From assembly GCA_038501195.1 (NCBI GenBank), contig JBBPUQ010000007.1:1279501-1343500 (forward strand): 64,000 nt of DNA, given 5' to 3'. The stretch comes from Nemania diffusa (lineage: Eukaryota; Ascomycota; Sordariomycetes; Xylariales; Xylariaceae). The notes below the pieces were generated by a model. The model saw only the letters and a list, made by a program, of their open reading frames with translations. It had not been told where the DNA came from and made no database searches. Position numbers and translations under genes: made by a program. Numbering within the stretch: the first letter of the stretch is position 1; each line of letters opens with the position of its first letter. This document shows, in pieces, positions 12,601 through 24,158 of this stretch.

Positions 12601-14798
12601 AAACCCTTGCTGTCAGATTGTTTGACAAGGTCAGAAATTTGCTGACTTCGAGTCTCGAGTGACTTGGGCGAGGCAGCGGAAAATGGAAGGACAAAGATCT
12701 CGTTTGGCGTTGGTGTGTGGCCATTCACCCCATTCGTCACTGAAGCGCCATTTATTCCATTTGCCTTTGACTTCACTGACGGCTTATTCAAATAGCTGTC
12801 AACAGACTCAAGGACTACTATTTAATTAGTATGGGATACTCCCAAAGCAGACTGTTGAGACTAGAGGGACTTCACTCACTGACGTGACCGTTAGCTCCGC
12901 CGTAGCCGAATGAATTGATACTTGCCCTTTGAAGTGCTCTGGGCCATTTCGCCGGTTCCGTCAGAACTTTCATGTTGCGAAGTTCTAGCTTCACTTAAGA
13001 AAAAGTCAATAAGATTCCTTGATAAGGTCTTACAGAAACAGCTGCACTGACGCTTGGGATTGATGTTCTGCACTCCGTATGTTGGAGGGATCAAGCCATG
13101 CTCAAAGGCCAAAGAAACTTTCATTATCGAGGTCAGGCCGCTGGCGGCTTCGCTATGACCCAGGTTTGTTTTAACCTAATTGTCGGGTCAGACATACAGA
13201 CGACTCAATTCGCGGTCAACAGACGAAGTGAGGGCTTAACATACCGACCCTATCATGAGAGGGGCGCCGTCGCGAGCCGTGAAGCAGCTTGCCAATGCAG
13301 ACACCTCTACGGGGTCACCGACTCCGGTTCCTGTCCCGTGACCTTCGCCAAAAGATACACCGGTCAGCAATTCTGTTCATACCGGGTGTGGTCTTGAGAT
13401 TTATGATGAGGAACCTTATGTGAGACAACACGGAAGCGTGAGGACCTGGGTAGGTAAAGAAGGATAAACTAGAATGGAACAGAGAGCTCACACTCGATAT
13501 AGTCAGTTTCGGAGAAGTCTAGTCCAGCATTTGCATATGTTTTCCTGATGACAGTTTCCTGTCGGCTTGCGTCAGGTAATGTGATGCCTGGAGTTCTCCC
13601 GTTGCTGTAAGCGCGTTCAGTTTAGTAAATTAGTGTTCTATGCACAGAGAACAGCACGGGCCTGCTTGTCAATTGCAGATCGTGGTGACTTACGCATTGA
13701 TGGCAGTGCCACGGATGACTGCGCGGATCTTGTTTCCGCTTTTCAAGGCCGATGACAAGGGCTTGATATAAATCGCATTGACACCCTCACCCCGTGCATA
13801 GCCATCAGCAGAGACATCGAAAGTGTGGCACGCCGAAGTCGGCGAAAGGAATCCTCCCTTCGCCGTACCTAAGTACTGCTCTGGTGATGTTATCAGGTTC
13901 GCACCCGCCACAATAGCCCCATCACAGTCGCCATTCTTAATAGCCGCGACAGCATGGTGAAGGGCATAGATAGAAGAGGAACAGGCGGTATCCAGAGTCA
14001 AGCTAGTGATGGCAAGTCAGTCTGCTGATGCAACATGGGCATAATGAAGCACTATACCTCGGACCCTGCAGGTTGAAGATGTGGCTGATGCGATTCGACA
14101 TGATAGACGTGCCTCCACCGGTTGCTGCATACCGATGTAAGTAATCCGGGTCGCGTGATTGCATGGATTGATAATCGACGGTGAAGTTTCCAACATAGAC
14201 TGCCGTGTTGGTATTGGACATTTCTTCCACTATATAATGCATAGTCAGTTTTGCGTCAGTGTTGCTTCAACAGTTTAGAAGCGAACATGTAGTGCTGTAG
14301 TAAGGGATCAAGGAGTGAAAGGATGATCGAGATGTGTGATGAGAAATTCTCGAGTATGCTTACTCGTCACGCCGGCGTCCTCAAAGCACTCATAAACGAC
14401 TTCGAGAAGCTTCCGCTGCTGGGGATCCATGTACGAAGCTTCCAGGTTGTTGATACCGAAAAATGCGTTGTCAAATTGACGGAGATCCTTTTGAATGAAA
14501 TAACCGCCGTTCACGTTCATAGCTCCGGCTCTGCCTCCATCGTCGTGATAGAAACCCTCAATGTTGAATCGATCTTTGGGGATTGTTCCCTGGGCGGACT
14601 TCTTGTTCGCCAGGAAATTCCACAAGTCCGACGGCGAGGAGATCCCACCGGGCAGCAGGCAGGCTGGACGGTATGCAGTTAGTTACCAGATACTTGAGAG
14701 GTATTGGACAATGGCAGACACTCACCCATTCCAGCTATGCATATCACATCGTCACTGACTGAGCCATTCATGTAGGGGTTCTCAATTGCGGAAGGCAT
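6620..14798 (-). CDS. Highly reducing polyketide synthase, KS-AT-DH-(dead MT)-ER-KR-ACP
   Basis: Iterative type I PKS building a reduced polyketide from malonyl units. My model has 12 exons: 14798-14726, 14663-14364, 14229-14058, 14002-13694, 13604-13492, 13342-13245, 13175-13052, 12993-12880, 12817-9948, 9854-9657, 9600-7936, 7870-6620. All phases join, giving about 2,428 residues. KS (to about 430): active Cys in DTACSSS, His in HGTGTG and in [12 protein letters not shown] (about 550-870): GHSSGE. DH (about 945-1240): His in LRDHKLES. The MT region (about 1270-1450) has VLELGEGCQ where an SAM site reads VLEIGAGTG, so it is probably dead. ER (about 1640-1960), then KR with GGLGRSL and an SSLSG...Y..AN core, then ACP with GVDSM. 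There is no thioesterase, so release needs a partner. The ATG at 14798 is chosen because a TATA-like box lies too close to the upstream ATG at 14939. Domain calls are secure; exon edges are inferred. Confidence 0.93.
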
Positions 14799-14958
14799 GA
14801 TTCTTTCGCAGTTGGCAAGGGTCCAGCCTCGCTCCTGAGAGATTACAAATTGTCTCGTCAAGAAGGTGTTCGAAGATTGATAGAATGAGATGAAGCTTGC
14901 TTTTGGTGCTAATAGAAACTGCATACTACATGTGTCCACTCAAGAGGTTGTTGAGCCT

Positions 14959-14967
14959 CTTATATTT
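14959..14967 (-). promoter_or_regulatory. TATA-like box of the PKS gene
   Basis: The minus strand reads AAATATAAG about 165 nt upstream of the chosen PKS start codon. A transcription start some 30 nt downstream would leave the ATG at 14939 with almost no leader, which favours translation from 14798. Motif match only. Confidence 0.35.
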
Positions 14968-16005
14968 GTAGTTCGTCACCAGTCACCTCTATTGCTGCCC
15001 CCACGTTTGTAAAACCCAACCCCATACTCTACTAACAGTAAGCCTGCATACGACTGGGTTGTCACATGTTACATTTTGTTTGGCTTCATATAATGCTCAT
15101 AGCCCTTAGCTTACGTTAGTGTTTCTGTAGATCCAAAGTGATACAAAATTCCTAGTTACCTAAACAGTCTATTTTATAAGCTATAGGGACAACACGTTTC
15201 TTTCATATCATTAAATATTACGAATAAAATCCTTAAGCTAACATAATTGCATTATTCTTTAAGTGGCTTGTTATCGTAGGTAATAGTTTATTTGAGTATG
15301 CTTTATAATTTTTGGTTCCGCTTTTCATATTTATTGATCAAGGTAAAGCCTTCTTAAGTTTTCCTAATAGTAGGTTGAAGGAGGGGATTGAATTGGAATG
15401 TGGAGTAGATTCACCCCTATCTCTGGACTTCTACAAATCATTGCATATCGGCGACGCTTATTCATGAACATGTGCAACTCGATAATTGGTATATTTTAAA
15501 GGCAGTAATAGTGGCTAGAAGCCAAAGCATGAGAGATCAAATGAGAGATAAGAGTCATTGTTGACTGTCATTGGTTGTAGTTCAAGCAGTTTGACATGCT
15601 GCTCACCGTCATTCCTGTTTCTAAGTCCTACCGTCGAGCCGTCGTTCAAAGTGAAGCAAAAGTACATTGCGTGTGTGACCTGAGCCTGGCAGGTCCAACA
15701 TGACATGCATTCCTCTTTAACATCCATGAAGGCAATAAGGATGATCTGGCTAACTGGCGCTTCTGGGATCAACAGGCCTACGTCTTTTCATGCTGTCAGC
15801 ATCACCGCTGGGAGAGAATAAGCGTAGATAGGCGGTCTGATGCCAAGGCAAGGGGCGAAAGGTGCAAGGTTCCCGGATGAGAAATGAGTACATTAACCCC
15901 CTCTTCATGAGGAAGTTAACTTGAATGTGCCTCTCTTTCCCCATTCTCTCAGCCAAACCACCAAGTCACCAGTACCTTAGCTGCATCGCTATAACTACTC
16001 CCACT
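14968..16005. other. Divergent promoter region between PKS and SDR
   Basis: About 1 kb separates the divergently transcribed PKS and the plus-strand SDR. The middle (about 15,050-15,350) is AT-richer than the genes. Short minus-strand reading frames at 15,515-15,956 have no recognisable domain. It most likely carries the shared upstream control region. Confidence 0.45.
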
Positions 16006-17036
16006 ATGGACATCAATGGATACGCAGTGGTCGTGGGAGGGGGTAAGCTTTCTGCATGTTGGTAATCATATTCAGTACATCACATGCTAATAAAGGTGTA
16101 GGAAGCGGCATCGGCCGAGCTTGCGCCTTGGGTCTCGTAGCGGAAGGTGCTGCAGGCATCCTTGTAGCCGACATTAGTCTTGAGTCGGCGACCCGAGTGG
16201 CTGCCGAATGTAAAGATGCAGCATCAAAAGCCAGTTTTGTGGCCCAGGCGGTGTACGTTGATGCAACTCAGCAGGCGTCCGTCGAGGACATGACCGACCT
16301 CGCCGTGACGACGTTTGGGCGGGTCGACTATTGTGTTCATTGTGCGGGGGTAAGCAGGCTACTGTGACGTAGCAAATTCATCTCAGGAGTGATGACGTTG
16401 CTGACCTATCTCCTCGGTATAGATCGGAGTCGAGAAACAACGAGAGATTTCCGAGGCGGACGTCGACGAGTTCAGACGCTTCATGCAGGTCAACGTTGAC
16501 GGAACATTTCTTGTGGCGCGTACCATGTCAATGGCAATGAAATGCCAGGAAACCAGGCCTATCAGAGGCGTTGGGCGCGGCACGACCCGAGGATCTATCG
16601 TCATCTTGGGTTCTGGTTCTTCATTCGTTGCCACTCCCGCGATGGTGCAGTATACGACGGCCAAGCACGCAGTCATGGGTGTAGCTAAGAATGCAGGTAT
16701 GTCTCGTGTTTTCCTAGAATGTAGGACTTCGTGATGCTGTCACAAGATTCCCGGTGTGCTGACTCAATCTGGCTTGCAGCTCTTGATAATGCAGCTTATG
16801 GTATCCGCACTAATTGTGTATGCCCAAGCTGGACAGAGACACCTATGATACAGAGGGCCAGGGATGGAGGTGTGGATATAGATACCTTTGTCAAGGCTGT
16901 GGTGCCGCTGGGCCGCATTGCCACGCCGGAGGAGGTTGCAGATGCAGTGATATTCCTCTGTAGTGATAGGTCTAGCTATGTAACTGGATGCGGGATGATC
17001 ATCGATGGAGGAGCGACTCTAAGCTCTCACATCTAG
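16006..17036 (+). CDS. Short-chain dehydrogenase/reductase (classical SDR)
   Basis: NAD(P)-dependent oxidoreductase of about 273 residues. Four exons join in frame: 16006-16042, 16096-16349, 16423-16696, 16780-17036. The Rossmann cofactor motif GVGSGIGR spans the first intron near residue 12. The CAG motif, the catalytic serine region (ILGSGSSF) and the YTTAK Tyr/Lys pair are all present. The C-terminal part ([18 protein letters not shown], then YVTG and IDGG) is typical of the FabG/xanthoxin-dehydrogenase type. It is intact and transcribed divergently from the PKS. In salicylaldehyde-type clusters SDRs oxidise or reduce hydroxyls on the PKS product before aromatisation; that role is inferred here. 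Confidence 0.9.
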
Positions 17037-18031
17037 GCAGTCTTCATTAGTGTCAGATAGCATATCATGGACCTTCGCAGGTTTTGCTCTCCAAAGTTAG
17101 AAGTATACATATTCGTTTATTGACTGGGCAACAGTCAGTTCTATATCTATCAGGGGTATGATAGATGTACCCGAACAGAAAATTGATGTCATCGTTTCCT
17201 TCAAGGCACCTCACATAATGCGACACCCTAGACATATCTGATGCAAGCGTGGTTTGTGAGCCCTGCGGCCTTTCTGCCAATCCGGGATTTGGATTATGTG
17301 TGTATGAATAGGTTCGAACGTGAACATAGCCCCTGCGTTAGTATTGACCCATCATGTTAGTAATACAATTACGAAAAGGCCTAGATTCGTGAAATTTCAG
17401 GTGCTAACACTGACAATCTGTATGCTAGGAGTGCAAAAGCCTTGCTTGGAATAGATACTGCAATCATAGAGCCTCATGACAATCAATGTCGATACCACAA
17501 CACTTCTCATTGGTGTTTGGGATGGCTGTAGTTGGTAAGACTCATGCAAGTCGTTGAATAGTAGACCAGATAGGCAGTAAGATCTTTTCTCGGCTTGTTA
17601 CACATAAGCTGCAGCATCATATCATCCGGACTGGTACTGCAGGCTAGAAGTAAGATCATCCCCATGGGGAATATGTGCCGTCATAATGCCAAGGACCGGT
17701 GGCTACAGCCTAGTTAGAGTAATTTCCTTGTTGAAAGAGCCCTTTAGAGATAAGGCCCCGATGAAGTAGTCATTCATCTGGTCTGATACTGATCCAGTGG
17801 CATCGCCTCATCATTCCAAAATCGGAAAGGATGACAGCAAATTAAAGTAAAGTAATGAGGGCAAGTACATTTGCAAAGTATAGATACAGAGCATCTTTGG
17901 AGAGATACCTTTTAGTCTCTTTTCATCCTCTCTCTGTCTAGGTCAGCCTGCGATACAATTCACTTCCTTCCCATCTTCTCATCTCTATTCACCTAACTCG
18001 ATCATCTATCTTCTTTAGCTTAGTCTTCAGT
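17037..18031. promoter_or_regulatory. Intergenic region and pyrimidine-rich leader of the cupin gene
   Basis: No coding sequence is seen. The last 115 bases before the cupin ATG are strongly C/T-rich (runs such as CCTCTCTCTGTC and CACTTCCTTCCC), a common feature of fungal core promoters and leaders. A TATA-like AGTATAGATA lies near 17,877. Confidence 0.4.
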
Positions 18032-18703
18032 ATGGCGGCACAATCATCTTCATCAGATCTTCTCAAGACTAGTGCTGGGTACGTTCAACAGTTCCCTGCC
18101 CCAGGGCTTCGTCGGACAGTCCGGCATATCACTGGTCATAACGCAGAGGGCAAAGGCGTTTTCCTTGGCACCGACTGCGGAGACCATCACCGCATCATCG
18201 GGAACGAGCAAGCTATCGCCAACATCCTTTACTCGACTAAAGAGACACCTGTTGATTTTGAGGGTGATCTTGACATCAAGTACGCCAAGGAAAATGAGGT
18301 ACGGCTTCACCATCGTAGCTTTGTAATAAACTGCGGCAATTTCACATATCTAACCTTCCTTTCGTAGCCCGGCCTCCATATCCATAATGGCTCCGTCTTT
18401 CGCATGATTGACTTTGGACCCAACGTATTGTCGCCCATGCACCGTGCTGTCTCCCTTGATTACGGCATCGTCATTGAGGGCGAGTTCAAGCTCACTCTCG
18501 ACTCGGGCGAGGAGCGCATCATGCGCCAGGGAGACGTAAGCATTCAGCGTGCATCGGCGCACCAGTGGCACAATATCACCGGCAATGGGACTCTGCCTGG
18601 ACGTGTCGCGTGGATCTTGCTTGACTGCAAGAGCGTGGTTATTGATGGCAAACCCCTCAAGGAGGAACTCAACGAGTTGCAGCCGTACTATGAAGGACGT
18701 TAG
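18032..18703 (+). CDS. Cupin-domain protein (cluster cupin 1)
   Basis: Small single-domain cupin of about 200 residues in two exons (18032-18298, 18368-18703) that join in frame. A beta-barrel of this type usually binds a metal or serves as a non-catalytic dehydratase-like scaffold. The first cupin motif is incomplete (PMHRAV...GIVIEGEF); the second is better (GDVSIQRASAHQWHN, with the H-x3-N spacing). Cupins of this size sit beside HR-PKSs and SDRs in salicylaldehyde-type clusters, where they are thought to assist cyclisation or dehydration. No signal peptide is seen. The weak first metal motif leaves open whether a metal is bound. Confidence 0.85.
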
Positions 18704-19240
18704 TATCGTCACAATTAAGAAATAAGCATCCGTAGCTATCTTAGATTGAATACATTCTTCCCTAAAAGCGGAAGCTTCCTTATAAGCTTGGCCACTTAAA
18801 AATCTCTCGAGGTGAAACAGCGTGTGGTGTTCCCATGATGAGTCTCACAGCTGCATTCCTCGCGCTCCCATCATCCATTTTGAGCTCATCATACATAACA
18901 CAAGGGTTTGCTGTAAGTGGTTTGACTTATACGTTACTGTAGTGGAAGTACAAAGTCCGGATGTAATCGTATTTGAACTGGCCATGTATATTATTTGAGA
19001 TGCTCTAGTTGACCAATAGAACATCAAAATGCGGTACTGTAGCAGAAATTCACGTCGATACAAAAAGCATTATGATCATGAAGACTCTCGCCAGGCCTGT
19101 CATATTTAAACACATCACATCGTCACCTCACTCAAATGTAGAACAGCATACTCAGTTCAATCTCAAGGTAATACTAAGACGTACACGATGCATCATACCC
19201 CGGCCTTTCTTCCGAAAAGCCATAGCACGAAAACTAGTCA
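18704..19240. other. Convergent intergenic region
   Basis: Lies between the 3' ends of the cupin (plus) and the AYR1-like SDR (minus). No coding sequence or repeat is recognised; it presumably holds both 3' untranslated regions. Confidence 0.4.
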
Positions 19241-20636
19241 TCAACCCCTTTTCAATTTCTCGAGAAATGCATCCTGAAGTTTACCAAGCTTAAAGTCTCG
19301 CCAAAACACGAAATCCTGAAATATTATAAGTTAAATTTTCAATCCAGTTCGCGATGATATCAGTAGCCACTTACAAAGAAAGTACGCCAGCCAAAGGTAT
19401 CGAAAAACCGGATAACGCTGGTTGTTTTGCCATACCAGAACCATGCGGACGGCGATGGTTTCAAACTGTGCGCAACTACTCTGGCCGCGTATTCGAATCG
19501 ATCTGTAGTTTCTGTGCTTATCGGTGAGACTAATAGAGCGCCTATGGTTGAACTCCAAACAATAGAAATGGACTTACGGGGTGTTCTCTGCACATGTTTC
19601 TCAAACTCCGCTGCTAGGGGTGCATAGTAAGAGTCTCAAAGATCATCAGTATCGAGCAACAATGAAAGGGGCATGACTGAGAAACCTACCTGCAGGCAGT
19701 TTTCGATGGATATCGTTTTTCAGAATATTCGTTCCGATTTCTCCCGATATAATCTTCGACCGTCATCGTCAGTCTTAGTCCAACCAGGCATTATGACAAA
19801 GAGATAAGGGCTCACCGTGATGACTCTGACACTATGGACAATTGTCAGAATAACGACATTATCAACGTTGTTCCAATTCACAAATCTAACCTAAAAGGAG
19901 ACATCTCAACACGTAGTGTATTGGACCAATGATGAAGGGCGGCCTTTGATGCATTGTACGAAGCTTTAGATACTTAGCTACTCGCTTCAATCTTCTCTTG
20001 ATGGCAACACTGACACCCATATAGATATGGAACGATGCCCCCAATAGAACCGATGTTGACTATAGCTCCCTGAGCTTGAATGATCATGCCATGGAAATGG
20101 TGAACCATTTGAATGGGCCCAAATAGGTTGACATCGAACATGCGCTTGACCGGTGTGATCTCGGTGTCAATTGCAGTCATCGTGTAGCCTGATAATCTGT
20201 TATAATGGCGGCTAATCGGCAACGTATTTAAGGACGCTCTTACAAATACCACTTCATTCAGGCCAGCTTGGGTTAGAAATACGGAACAGAGAATGTGTCT
20301 CATGTGAGATGAGATCCTTAACTCACGCATTGTTGACGAGAATGTCAAGGAAGCCATCGGTCAAGGCTTGGACTTTCTTCTTCAACGCAACCACGGAGTT
20401 TTCGTCCCTAAGGTCGAGCGTAAGCCAGCTTATTCCAGTGTCAACGAGATGATCGCTGGATTCATTTGGAAGGATGGTTGCTATCGAATGGATGCCATAG
20501 CTGGCGTACTCTTTGACAAGAGCCTCGCCAATGCCACCCTTGCCGCACCTATTGATATCAGCTCTAAAATTCACTGCTTGTATAGGAGAGGCATGACTTA
20601 CCCAGTTACTAGAGCAAACCTTTGTCGACTCGACAT
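19241..20636 (-). CDS. AYR1-like short-chain dehydrogenase, intron-rich
   Basis: SDR of the 1-acyldihydroxyacetone-phosphate reductase (AYR1)-like group. It is broken into several small exons but I can follow it end to end. It opens MSSRQRFALVTG, then an intron restores CGKGGIGEALVKEY (cofactor loop). LDILVNNA follows, then a long intron before SGYTMTAIDTEI. A short intron inside the active site rebuilds LYGSSYNASKAAL with the catalytic Tyr and Lys. Further exons give MSPFSVRVIT, GEIGTNILKND and APLAAEFEKHVQRTP. The tail WRTFF/DFVFWRDFKL ends in a TGA at 19241-19243. There are at least seven introns. It looks intact, although naive reading suggests a truncated protein lacking the catalytic residues. 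Its role in the pathway is inferred from context only. Confidence 0.8.
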
Positions 20637-21994
20637 TGTAAACTGGTCACTACTGTTGACGTAGAGCCGTATGAACACAAGCAGGAATCTGTTAGATTGC
20701 CAGATTTGAGGCTCCTTCTCTACTGCTCAGCGGTAGCCCCCTCACCCCCTGAGAGAGATATGACCATTTAGTTCGCCAAGTCTTTAGCCTTCACAGATAG
20801 GAGTGCCCTCGGGGACTGCAAGTCGAGCCGCAGCAGCGAGAGCAGCTCGTGATCCCCGGGGCCCAGACAAACTTCCGGCTCACCTACGCTGTCTGGTATG
20901 CTGCGCCCCTCAGTGATGCATGCAACGGACCTTTGTAGACCGCCTTTTCATGATGATTGTATTCCTGAATAGGGTAACATGGCGCGTCGCAGTCTGGCAT
21001 GTCGAGATAGCAGAGAGGCAGTAGACTGCGACAGACGGTGACATACACCGTAAAGACCGTAAGATAAATGCAGATAGGCGGCAGGCTAGATGCGTCGAGT
21101 TGTAGGATAGGGCGATTATGCATGCGCCTATTGGTAATGCAATGCGGCATCACACGCATGTTGGTGATGCATGGAGCTCAGGAGGGGGGACTTACCAATG
21201 GGCCACGAATATATTGTTTCGCGCCTCGCGTTTTCTTACCAGCTTTGTGCAACATAGCGTCAGTCCCTTGTAGATGTGGGATCTGCAGTCAGCAAACTCC
21301 ACCGTGTACTTATCATGTCTGCTACCAGACGCGTGATCACGGCGCGGTAGAGTGGAATATTGCCGTGACTAGAACAATACAACTGGGATACATAACATAC
21401 CTATCTGGAAATGAGGAAGAGGCTACTTTAATTAGGTCAACTTCTTCTAAATACGAAGATCGTATACACTTTAGAAAATACAGCCTTGTAAACATCTTTC
21501 CCCGGACAGGTATTATGCATGTGAGCAAGCAGATAGGATGTTCGGTCATCTCTCTGCTCCCCACACTGGACCTTGACATCAGGCGCAGTACTTCCTCGAT
21601 AGTAGATGCCCAGCAGCTTAGCACAAGGTATATGTCCTGAATTAAATGCAAAAATGCATCATAGACATTTTGTATGTATTCATATCCAAAAAAGCTTAAT
21701 GGGTTACGAGAATCATCACGTCAGACACGATCTCCTACTTTGCAGCCAGAGGAGACAAGGTGGATATGATCGCAAAATGATGCGGGATTTCTCTCTTGGG
21801 TTGAGAATTACACTCGGATAAATCTCCAAACTATCTAAGAAAAGCGCTACAACGGCGTTCTTACCATGACCCTAGTAGTAAATCCGCTAATGCGTGTAGA
21901 CAAATTGATTCTAATCAAGTAAATTTCGGACACTTCATTATCTCTGTCACCTTATCCAAGCTGCCATTGCACACTCGCTTGATCAGTCTAAGAT
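20637..21994. other. Intergenic region between divergent SDR and P450
   Basis: About 1.35 kb, presumably the upstream regions of both divergent genes. A 190-codon open frame at 21,068-21,640 has no recognisable domain, no intron logic and cysteine-rich low-complexity composition, so I treat it as chance. A near-repeat (TTGGTAATGCAATGC / TTGGTGATGCATGG) lies at about 21,130-21,175. Confidence 0.4.
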
Positions 21995-23974
21995 ATGCTT
22001 GACATCTTCATGAGTGCCTTCCAGTACTCGATTCCGTGGCTTTTACTATGCCTTGCTATTGTTACACTTTTCATGTGGAAGGTTGGCATCATTGAGCAAC
22101 GGCCGAGTGACCTCCCCCCAGGCCCGCCAACTCTACCCCTCATAGGAAATCTTCATCAGATGCCCCGGCGCTCTATTCACCTGCAATTCCAAAAGTGGGC
22201 TCAGGAGTATGGGCCAGTATACTCACTGATACTGGGAACGAAAGTTATCATCGTTCTATCTTCTGACCAGGCTGTCAAAGACTTACTGGACAAAAGAAGC
22301 GCCATCTACTCGTCAAGGCCTGAAGCCTACATAGCACAGGAAGTCATGAGCGGAGGGTTGAGGCCATTGCTGATGGTGAGGCGGCTACTTTGGATACAGA
22401 TGCACCAAGATCATGGCTGACTAGACTTTGAAGGGCTACGGGGCAACCTGGCGTATGGTTCGTAAGCTGGCTCATAGCGTTCTCAACATCCGTGTGGCGA
22501 GGACTTATGTGCCATACCAAGATTTGGAAACCAAGGCGATGTTGATAGGGTTACTTGAGAATCCTGATGACTTCATCAACCATGTACGCAGATACACAAT
22601 GTCTTTGACTATGCAATTGACATTTGGTTCTCGAATCCCCGCTAGCGATGACCCAGACTTACTGGAGCTGTTCGATGTGAGTGAAGTGCGGTCTCGCCTG
22701 TAATGGTCAAATCATTTGACAGTCCATAACAGATATTTGAGAAATTCTCCGAGATTTCAACCTCGAAGGTAGGGATCCCAGGCCAATTTTGTCTTCTAGG
22801 CCTTGTGACTCTGATTTCTAACTCTGTATAAAAATAGGCTGCCTCTCTTCTCGACTTGTTTCCCGCGTGGAGACTAATTCCTGACTACCTCCTTCTTGTT
22901 AAGGCTGCTGGTAGGAGATTGCACAAGAAAGAGCACGCGCTATTCATGAAACACTTCTCAACTACGCGTGACCTGCTACGTGCTGGTACGGCAAAGGTAC
23001 TACTTCATGCAAGAGGATGCCGGCTCCTTTAGGCCGCCAGCCTGGCTAACGAGCACTATAGCCATGTTGTTGCATAGACCTACTGCGTCTTCAGAAGGAC
23101 GTAAACTTCTCAGATGACGTTGCCTGTTACATGAGCGGCTCTCTACTCCAGGCAGGATCCGAAACGACTGCCGCAACATTGATCGGGTTCATACAGGCCA
23201 TGGTGATCTTCCCAGACGTAGCCGTAGCCGCACAGAAAGAACTTGATCGCGTCTGTGATGATCGTTTACCGGATCTCAACGACTTTCCGGACTTGCCTTA
23301 CGTCCGTGGGTGTTTGAAAGAAAGCTTGCGTTGGATGCCCCCGGCGACCATGGGCGTGCCTCATGCACTTATAAAGGACGACACGTACCTTGGGTATCGG
23401 CTTCCAAAGAATTCATCCGTCATCATCAACGTCTGGTAAGTTAGTCTCGACCGTTAGCCTCTCATGAGTGAATGGGTCGCCAATTGATCAAAACAACAGG
23501 GCAATAAACAATGACTCAGAGAGACATAAAGATCCGCGACGATTTGACCCTTCGCGGTGGGAAGGTGACAGCCAGAACTCAGCTGATGCAGCAGCGAATC
23601 CAGACGCCAGTAAACGTGACCATTTTGCGTTCGGTGCTGGTCGTCGCATCTGTCAAGGCATGCATATTGCCGACCGGTCGCTCTTTTTGGCAATCTCGCG
23701 CACCCTATGGGCATTCGATTTCAAGCGGGCCGTGGACCGGCAGACTGGCCAAGAGATCGTTCCTGACATGAACGATCTTGCCGATGGCCTCTTCACGGCT
23801 CCCAGCCCGTTTCAGGCCAGTATAGTCCCAAGAAGTGTGAGTAGGGCAGCGCTAGTGAGACAATACTGGGACGAGGCGAGTGAACTACTTGATGAGACGT
23901 TGCAGTGGAATACTGTTCCTGAAGGCCTGATTTGGAAAGATTATGAAGCGGCAGACGATGACGTTGAGATGTGA
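21995..23974 (+). CDS. Cytochrome P450 monooxygenase (cluster P450-1)
   Basis: Membrane-anchored haem monooxygenase of 555 residues. Six exons all keep phase: 21995-22375, 22434-22676, 22733-22768, 22838-22996, 23062-23435, 23500-23974. An N-terminal membrane anchor (about residues 10-30) is followed by the proline-rich hinge LPPGPPTLPLIGNLHQ. AGSETTAA in the I helix, ESLR in the K helix, the PERF-equivalent FDPSRW and the haem loop FGAGRRICQG with its Cys ligand are all intact. It resembles the E-class group I fungal P450s related to O-methylsterigmatocystin oxidoreductase. It probably hydroxylates the polyketide or its aromatised product. The acidic tail (DDDVEM) extends past the usual end. 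Confidence 0.92.
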
Positions 23975-24158
23975 GCAAGATCAAAGCTTGGAGCGTCAGT
24001 CAGTGGTCCTTGAGTAGCGTGTCGGTAGATTAGGTATGAGCATAGACCAAATGATGATGCAAGTTCTTGACACGCCCGCGACATCAAATACATTTCAATT
24101 TTTCTACCTAGCACTCTCCATGCTCAATACACTTGCTACTTAACAACCATCACACATC

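Noticed and set aside
15515..15956. Two minus-strand frames upstream of the PKS
   Set aside because: No domain, no intron logic, and location in the divergent PKS/SDR promoter.
21068..21640. 190-codon open frame on the plus strand
   Set aside because: No recognisable domain, unusual Cys/Arg-rich composition, and a position inside a divergent promoter region; best explained as chance.
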